Part shown: positions 5,105 through 5,821 of the stretch, one piece after another | How the letters are laid out: each line of letters starts with the position of its first letter | Numbering within the stretch: position 1 is the stretch's first letter | Source: JBHIBA01 sp046758845 | GTDB taxonomy: Bacteria; UBA8248; JACPRG01; G963555815 | Length of the DNA: 5,821 bases | Assembly: GCA_046758845.1 (NCBI GenBank) | Contig: JBHIBA010000298.1 | Coordinates: 1-5,821, forward strand | Direction: 5' to 3' | Translations under genes and position numbers: made by a program | The notes under the pieces: model-generated | Seen by the model: only the letters and a program-made list of their open reading frames with translations | Database searches by the model: none | Told to the model about the DNA's origin: nothing

Positions 5105-5821
5105 CTACAAGACCTTCCGAGTAAAGGCCAGCCCCACGAGAGCGAACAACCAGTATCCCAGGAAGGTGTACAGGAGCGACATGCCCAGGAGTTGGTGCGG
5201 CGCCCCGTAGGAAGCGAAAAGGGCGACAACGGCGGCATCCCGCGTTCCCATACCGGCGATGGTGAAGGGAAGAAGCCCCACGAAGAGCGCCGGAGGGAGG
5301 GAGGCCATCACCTCCACAATCCCGATGGAACCCCCAAGGGCGAGGAGGAGGTACTTCACCTGAAGCACGGAAAGAAACCAGTTCAAGCCGGACCACAACA
5401 CGGCGAGGGCCAGCATCTTCGGTCGGCGCCCCAGCGCACGGAAAGCGGTCAAGAGACCCTGAAACTTCGCACCCAGCAGGGACCGGCCGATCCCCCGAAA
5501 GTCGCCACCGAGTACTATCAGGCCCGCGACCGCACCGGCCAGTATGCATCCGGCCAAAACGGCCATCTTCCACATCCCGGCCACGGATGCCCCCAAGAGC
5601 CAGACCCCCGAAAGGACCAGCACGTCCACCACCCTCTCTGCCAGGACGCTGCCTACGGTTTCGACGGCGGGGATCCGCTCCCGCAGCGGCCGAGCTCGCA
5701 GCACATCCCCTGCCTTGGAAGGCGTCACGCTTGCGATGGGCCAGGTCCCCATGATGATCTCGAACCGCCGGGCGAAAGGAACCCGATGACCCATGGCCCG
5801 CAGTATCGCCCCCCACCGCGC
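5105..5821 (-). CDS. Lysylphosphatidylglycerol-synthase TM-domain / flippase-like membrane protein (5' end cut by window edge)
   Basis: The visible 238 residues are the C-terminal part of a multi-pass inner-membrane protein. The frame enters at 5821 with ARWGAILRAMGHRVPFARRF, matching the RWR.LL...G segment that lies well inside this family, so the true start lies beyond the window and the ATG at 5794 is internal. Conserved signatures are SVTPSKAGDVLRA (31-43), LAERVVDVLVL (60-70, the ERxxD motif) and GMGTRDAAVVALFASYGAP (190-208, usually G.RE; Asp replaces Glu here). Hydrophobic segments at about 65-82, 84-105, 136-160, 169-188 and 208-232 would cross the membrane. Family members (UPF0104, the YbhN/AglD-type proteins and the N-terminal half of MprF) are linked to lipid translocation or membrane glycolipid synthesis. 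No lysyl-transferase domain follows, since the protein stops at 5105. Next to a glycosyltransferase, a role in handling a lipid-linked sugar is plausible but unproven. Confidence 0.87.
   Translation of the reverse strand, partial: ARWGAILRAMGHRVPFARRFEIIMGTWPIASVTPSKAGDVLRARPLRERIPAVETVGSVLAERVVDVLVLSGVWLLGASVAGMWKMAVLAGCILAGAVAGLIVLGGDFRGIGRSLLGAKFQGLLTAFRALGRRPKMLALAVLWSGLNWFLSVLQVKYLLLALGGSIGIVEVMASLPPALFVGLLPFTIAGMGTRDAAVVALFASYGAPHQLLGMSLLYTFLGYWLFALVGLAFTRKVL

Noticed and set aside
5071..5238. Upstream extension of the glycosyltransferase to 5238
   Set aside because: The extra 56 residues overlap the membrane-protein gene in another frame and look like non-coding translation. The family fold begins at the ATG at 5070.
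5067..5816. 249-codon open frame on the minus strand overlapping the membrane protein
   Set aside because: It gives a Gly/Arg-rich sequence without hydrophobic segments. The other frame gives clear membrane helices and family motifs.

Overview
The window looks like one piece of a bacterial surface-glycan or glycoconjugate gene cluster. All six genes I can support lie on the minus strand and read from the right edge to the left edge. They are tightly packed, with gaps of 2 to 34 bases or short overlaps, as in a single transcription unit. The DNA is GC-rich (roughly 55-75% by hand counts in three 60-base samples) except for a block around 2945-4015. No rRNA, tRNA, mobile element, CRISPR array or convincing terminator is visible. 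The high GC and dense operon suggest a free-living bacterium, but I cannot name the taxon.

Layout in transcription order (right to left): (1) the C-terminal part of a multi-pass membrane protein of the lysylphosphatidylglycerol-synthase transmembrane / flippase-like family, cut by the right edge (5105-5821); (2) a CgeB-like GT-B glycosyltransferase (3985-5070); (3) a class I SAM-dependent methyltransferase of the Methyltransf_24 type in a low-GC block (3032-3982); (4) a PLP-dependent sugar aminotransferase of the DegT/DnrJ/EryC1/StrS family (1719-3011); (5) a Gfo/Idh/MocA-family NAD(P)-dependent oxidoreductase that shares an ATGA stop/start overlap with it (739-1722); (6) a folate-dependent formyltransferase with the Asn-His-Asp catalytic set, cut by the left edge (1-757).

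The last three genes suggest a route in which a sugar hydroxyl is oxidised to a ketone, transaminated to an amine and N-formylated. The methyltransferase could add a methyl group, the glycosyltransferase could attach the sugar, and the membrane protein could act on the lipid-linked or membrane-embedded product. Family assignments rest on motifs read directly from the translations. The order of reactions and the identity of the sugar are inference.

The main oddity is the methyltransferase. It is AT-richer than its neighbours and uses A/T-ending codons, and the composition shift starts and stops almost exactly at its borders, which looks like a transferred cassette inside an otherwise GC-rich operon. 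Smaller observations are a perfect 8-bp hairpin at the oxidoreductase/formyltransferase junction, a polypurine tract at the glycosyltransferase/methyltransferase junction, and ambiguous starts for two genes.
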